Made by a program: the position numbers and the translations under genes
Notes under the pieces: generated by a model
Seen by the model: only the letters and a program-made list of their open reading frames with translations
What the model was told of the DNA's origin: nothing
Databases searched by the model: none
Shown: piece by piece, positions 6,305 through 8,672 of the stretch
How the letters are laid out: each line of letters opens with the position of its first letter
Position numbering within the stretch: the first letter of the stretch is position 1
DNA from: an uncultured Corynebacterium sp.
GTDB taxonomy: Bacteria > Actinomycetota > Actinomycetes > Mycobacteriales > Mycobacteriaceae
DNA: 8,672 nt
NCBI RefSeq assembly: GCF_946998835.1
Contig: NZ_CAMQAZ010000051.1
Span: forward strand, 1 to 8,672
Direction: 5' to 3'

Positions 6305-6330
6305 TAACTAGAGTTGTGGTGACATGTCAA
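6301..6330 (-). promoter_or_regulatory. yceI promoter
   Basis: On the minus strand there is a perfect -35 TTGACA (6325-6330), an 18-bp spacer and a -10 TATAGT (6301-6306, five of six consensus bases). Predicted transcription start is near 6294, leaving a leader of about 94 nt. The -35 lies inside RosR-like box 2 and the -10 overlaps box 1. Confidence 0.65.
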
Positions 6331-6333
6331 CAA
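6316..6333. promoter_or_regulatory. RosR-like operator, box 2 (shared by both promoters)
   Basis: GTGGTGACATGTCAACAA matches 16 of 18 positions of the same RosR consensus, around the perfect palindrome TGACATGTCA. It contains the -35 elements of both divergent promoters: TTGACA leftward and GTGACA rightward. The centres of the two boxes are 29 bp apart, just under three helical turns, which could allow side-by-side dimers. Confidence 0.65.
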
Positions 6334-6347
6334 TTAATGCCTAATAT
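6319..6347 (+). promoter_or_regulatory. promoter of the monooxygenase-reductase operon
   Basis: GTGACA (6319-6324) and TAATAT (6342-6347) are separated by 17 bp. The start site would fall near 6353-6355, at the ATG of the monooxygenase, so the transcript may be leaderless. GGAG (6348-6351) is only 2 nt from the ATG, too close for an effective Shine-Dalgarno sequence, which supports that reading. Confidence 0.5.
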
Positions 6348-6353
6348 GGAGAC

Positions 6354-7478
6354 ATGCAATTCGGAATTTTCACCATTGGCGACGTAACAAAAGACCCCAC
6401 GACCGGACAGATTCCCACCGAGCACGAGCGCATTAAGGCAACTATCGCGCTAGCGAAGAAGGCCGAAGAGGTCGGCCTCGATGTATTTGCTACCGGCCAG
6501 CACCACAATCCACCGTTTGTGGCCCCGGCGAACCCGCCAATCTTGTTAGCCAACCTCGCAGCGCAGACCGAGAATCTGATTCTGTCGACCTCGACGACGC
6601 TTATTACCACCACTGACCCTGTGCGCATCGCCGAGGATTACGCCTACCTCCAGCACCTTTCCGAAGGTCGTATGGACCTTATGATGGGCCGCGGTAACAC
6701 CGGTCCGGTCTACCCGTGGTTTGGCAAAGATATCCGCAAGGGTATCCCGCTAGCCATCGAGAATTACCACCTGCTGCGTACTCTCTGGCGTGAAGAGAAC
6801 GTGGATTGGCAAGGTCAATTCCGCACTCCGCTGCAGTCCTTTACATCCACTCCGCGCCCGCTCGACGGTGTGGCTCCCTTCGCGTGGCACGGCTCGATTC
6901 GGTCTACCGAGATTGCTGAGCAGGCCGCTTTCTACGGTGACGGCTTCTTCCACAATCACATTTTCTGGAATATTGAGCACACCACTGCGATGGTCACCCT
7001 CTACCGCCAGCGCTTTGAGCACTACGGACACGGCGCTGCTGACCAGGCAATTGTGGGGCTTGGCGGGCAGGTCTTCGCCGCTGAGACAGAAAAGAAGGCC
7101 AAGGAAATTTTCCGCCCATACTTCGACAACGCACCGGTTTACGGACATGGGCCATCGTTGGAGGAATTTGAGCACATTACTCCACTGACCGTCGGCACGC
7201 CTGAGCAAATCATCGAGCGTTACCTGGGTTACGCGGATGCCGTGGGTGACTACCAGCGCCAGCTATTCCTCCTCGACCATGCCGGTTTGCCGCTGGAAAT
7301 GGCGTTGGAGCAGATTGAAATCCTCGGAACCGAAATCGTTCCGGTCCTGCGTGAAGAATTCGAGCGCCGCCGTCCGGCACACGTGCCCTCCGACCCGCCG
7401 ACGCACGCCTCGCTCGTCGCCGAAGGCACAGATTCCCCGCACCTGCTGGTCCGCCCGGCGGAAAGGAATCAGCAGTGA
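6354..7478 (+). CDS. FMN-dependent luciferase-like monooxygenase, CE1758 type
   Basis: A 374-residue member of the bacterial luciferase-like (LLM) flavin monooxygenases, which use reduced FMN from a partner reductase and O2 to oxidise an organic substrate. The substrate of this subfamily is unknown to me. The TIM-barrel begins with MQFGIFTIGDV. TGQHHNPPF (48-56) is the luciferase-type His-containing loop, HLSEGRMDLMMGRGNT (101-116) is the conserved FMN-barrel block, and RSTEIAEQAAFYGDGFF lies near 183-199. About 340-374 is a charged and proline-containing tail. The ATG at 6354 matches the family N-terminus. The next gene, an FMN reductase, overlaps its stop by 4 bp, the arrangement known for the CE1758/CE1759 pair of Corynebacterium. 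Control by RosR-like boxes in its promoter suggests induction by oxidants. Confidence 0.92.
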   Translation: MQFGIFTIGDVTKDPTTGQIPTEHERIKATIALAKKAEEVGLDVFATGQHHNPPFVAPANPPILLANLAAQTENLILSTSTTLITTTDPVRIAEDYAYLQHLSEGRMDLMMGRGNTGPVYPWFGKDIRKGIPLAIENYHLLRTLWREENVDWQGQFRTPLQSFTSTPRPLDGVAPFAWHGSIRSTEIAEQAAFYGDGFFHNHIFWNIEHTTAMVTLYRQRFEHYGHGAADQAIVGLGGQVFAAETEKKAKEIFRPYFDNAPVYGHGPSLEEFEHITPLTVGTPEQIIERYLGYADAVGDYQRQLFLLDHAGLPLEMALEQIEILGTEIVPVLREEFERRRPAHVPSDPPTHASLVAEGTDSPHLLVRPAERNQQ

Positions 7479-8218
7479 GAAAGCTCGTCGTAGTAAGCGC
7501 TGGGCTTTCCGACCCATCAACCACGCGCATCCTCGCCGATCGCATCGCGGAAGCTGTTGACGTGCAGGTTTCCAAGCGTGGCGAGGGGCTCCAAATTGAG
7601 TACGTTGAGCTGCGCGAACTCGCTGTCAGCCTCGGTACTGTGATGTCCACAGGGCTTTACGACGAAAAGTTGCGCACCGCCCTCGATACTGTCAGCGGTG
7701 CTGATGGCTTGATTGCCGCGACCCCAGTGTTCGCGGCGTCCTACTCGGGGCTGTTCAAGATGTTCTTTGATGCCCTGGATAAGGATGCGTTGACCTCCAT
7801 GCCTGTCATCATTGCCGCGACCGTCGGTACGCCGCGACATTCGTTGGTGCTGGAGTATGCGATGCGTCCGCTGTTTAGCTACTTGCGTGCCACCGTTATG
7901 TCGACCGCTGTGTTTGCAGCTACTGAGGACTTTGGCTCTGGCGGAGCATCCGGCGCGGAGATGCATAACCGCGTCGTGCGCGCAGCCCGTGAGCTCGCCG
8001 AGTACCTTGTCGATGTCCGCTCAGCCGTAGTGGGATTTGGCCCAGATTTTGGGGCGAACGCTGCAGAAGGCGATGCGGCGCATTCAGCGGAAGTGGCAGA
8101 TGGGACCAGTCAGAGTGCCGACAAGCCCAATTATCGGCGCAGTACGAACACCCAGGTAGACACCAATGTGACAGACTTCGCGACACTTTTAGAAGGTCTC
8201 GACGGCTCTGCGAAGTAG
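7475..8218 (+). CDS. FMN reductase partnered with the monooxygenase, CE1759 type
   Basis: A 247-residue flavodoxin-like NAD(P)H-dependent FMN reductase that probably supplies reduced FMN to the monooxygenase encoded just upstream. KLVVVSAGLSDPSTTRILAD (3-22) holds the phosphate-binding loop, and ATPVFAASYSGLFKMFFDAL (82-101) is the FMN isoalloxazine-binding block of the NADPH-dependent FMN reductase family. After about residue 190 comes a low-complexity Ala/Gly/Ser/Asn linker and a short hydrophobic end (FATLLEGL). The start is GTG at 7475-7477, sharing GTGA with the upstream TGA stop. AAAGGA at 7462-7467 with 7-nt spacing supports it and implies translational coupling and balanced amounts of the two enzymes. 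It is followed by a strong terminator, so the operon probably contains only these two genes. Confidence 0.92.
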   Translation: MRKLVVVSAGLSDPSTTRILADRIAEAVDVQVSKRGEGLQIEYVELRELAVSLGTVMSTGLYDEKLRTALDTVSGADGLIAATPVFAASYSGLFKMFFDALDKDALTSMPVIIAATVGTPRHSLVLEYAMRPLFSYLRATVMSTAVFAATEDFGSGGASGAEMHNRVVRAARELAEYLVDVRSAVVGFGPDFGANAAEGDAAHSAEVADGTSQSADKPNYRRSTNTQVDTNVTDFATLLEGLDGSAK

Positions 8219-8264
8219 CTGCTGACGCCGCTGTTGATGCCAAGACGCGGCCGTCGTAAAGCAT

Positions 8265-8307
8265 AAAAAATCCGCCCGGAGAAAATCTCCTGGGCGGATT
8301 CTTGTTT
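8265..8307. terminator. bidirectional intrinsic terminator
   Basis: AATCCGCCC (8269-8277) pairs with GGGCGGATT (8292-8300), and GGAGA (8278-8282) with TCTCC (8286-8290), leaving a single bulged T (8291) and an AAA loop. Rightward it is followed by CTTGTTT; leftward by the complement of six A residues (8265-8270). It lies between convergent genes, so it can end both the FMN reductase operon and the gene at the right edge. Confidence 0.88.
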
Positions 8308-8319
8308 ACTCAGCGAGTG

Positions 8320-8672
8320 CTACTTGCGTCGCGCCGAGCCTGGCAGCGGAACTCCGTGCTGGTTGCGCGGAAGGTTCTTAGCGCTTGACGACGGTGCCTG
8401 CGTCTCCTCTGCAGGAGCCTCAGCGGCCTGCTCGGTGGAGGTGGCCTCTTCCGTCGACTGCTCTTCGGTAACCTGTGGCTGCTCCGGAGCCTGCTCTGCC
8501 GCTGGCTGAGCAGGTGCCTCCTGAGCCTCGGTTTCCTCGGCTGCCGGGGCCGGAGCGCTAGCAGCTGGCTTGGCCTTGCGAGCGCCACCCGGAATTGGAG
8601 CGCCCCTGCGCGCGCCACCCGGAACTGGCGCGCCGGATGCGGTCTTCGGCTGCTCAGCTGCTGGCTGCTCGG
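8320..8672 (-). CDS. C-terminal low-complexity tail of an unidentified protein (5' partial); possible Fe-S oxidoreductase
   Basis: The minus frame is open from the right edge to a TAG at 8320-8322, giving 116 codons before the stop. The codon for the first complete residue at the edge is not a start, so the gene continues beyond the window. The visible part is Ala-, Pro-, Glu- and Gln-rich and lacks a folded domain. GAPVPGGARR, GAPIPGGARK and, at the very end, HGVPLPGSARRK are three copies of a G-x-P-x-P-G-x-A-R/K motif; an acidic Glu/Gln/Ala linker separates the first two from the last. I cannot identify the protein from this tail. In M. tuberculosis the gene upstream of aspC in the same orientation (Rv0338c) is a heterodisulfide-reductase-type Fe-S protein, and the position here fits that. 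The bidirectional terminator just beyond the stop supports a real 3' end. Confidence 0.6.
   Translation of the reverse strand, partial: EQPAAEQPKTASGAPVPGGARRGAPIPGGARKAKPAASAPAPAAEETEAQEAPAQPAAEQAPEQPQVTEEQSTEEATSTEQAAEAPAEETQAPSSSAKNLPRNQHGVPLPGSARRK

Noticed and set aside
7210..7650. Minus-strand open frame of 146 codons across the monooxygenase-reductase junction
   Set aside because: It is antisense to two conserved genes joined by a canonical 4-bp overlap, and has no domain of its own.
8310..8618. Minus-strand Arg/Ser-rich open frame of 102 codons at the right edge
   Set aside because: It is a different frame of the same strand as the low-complexity tail. The in-frame tail ending in TAG at 8320-8322 has repeated, chemically coherent motifs and a terminator right after it, so I prefer that frame.

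Overview
The window reads as the chromosome of a Corynebacterium or close mycolate-group relative. The evidence is moderate-to-high GC, GTG starts, likely leaderless genes, an 'MGRHS' N-terminus, and protein sequences close to mycobacterial and corynebacterial Dcd, Ugd and AlaT/AspC as I remember them. I cannot fix the species. The order dcd - ugd ... alaT - (possible Fe-S protein) resembles the M. tuberculosis dcd-udgA ... aspC-Rv0338c region, so most of the window looks like conserved backbone.

Left part (1-4074). The 3' part of a dCTP deaminase gene runs rightward, followed after 188 bp by a complete UDP-glucose 6-dehydrogenase gene. A YibE/F-family membrane protein gene lies tail-to-tail with ugd, overlapping it by 4 bp. 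It has an unusual proline-rich insert in its extracytoplasmic part. Upstream of it, 195 bp without a gene is dense in inverted repeats, including a nearly perfect pair of 23-bp arms.

Middle (4075-5663). alaT, an alanine-type aminotransferase with an Ala/Gln-rich N-terminal extension, runs leftward. Its upstream region also carries a clear intrinsic terminator for the next leftward gene.

Right part (5664-8310). This is the most interesting segment: a divergent cassette. Leftward is a cytoplasmic YceI-type polyisoprenoid-binding protein. Rightward is a two-gene operon of a luciferase-like flavin monooxygenase and its FMN reductase (the CE1758/CE1759 pair), joined by a 4-bp GTGA overlap. The shared promoter region holds two palindromes matching, at 17 and 16 of 18 positions, the consensus I recall for RosR, the peroxide-sensitive MarR repressor of C. 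glutamicum. Both core promoters lie on these boxes. The known RosR regulon contains exactly these gene classes (monooxygenases, FMN reductases, a polyisoprenoid-binding protein), so this looks like a condensed oxidant-inducible module. RosR itself is not in the window. A 16-bp perfect tandem duplication and a hairpin lie in the predicted yceI leader.

Right edge (8311-8672). A bidirectional terminator is followed by the C-terminal tail of a leftward gene, low in complexity and carrying a repeated G-x-P-x-P-G-x-A-R motif. By synteny it may be the tail of an Rv0338c-like Fe-S oxidoreductase.
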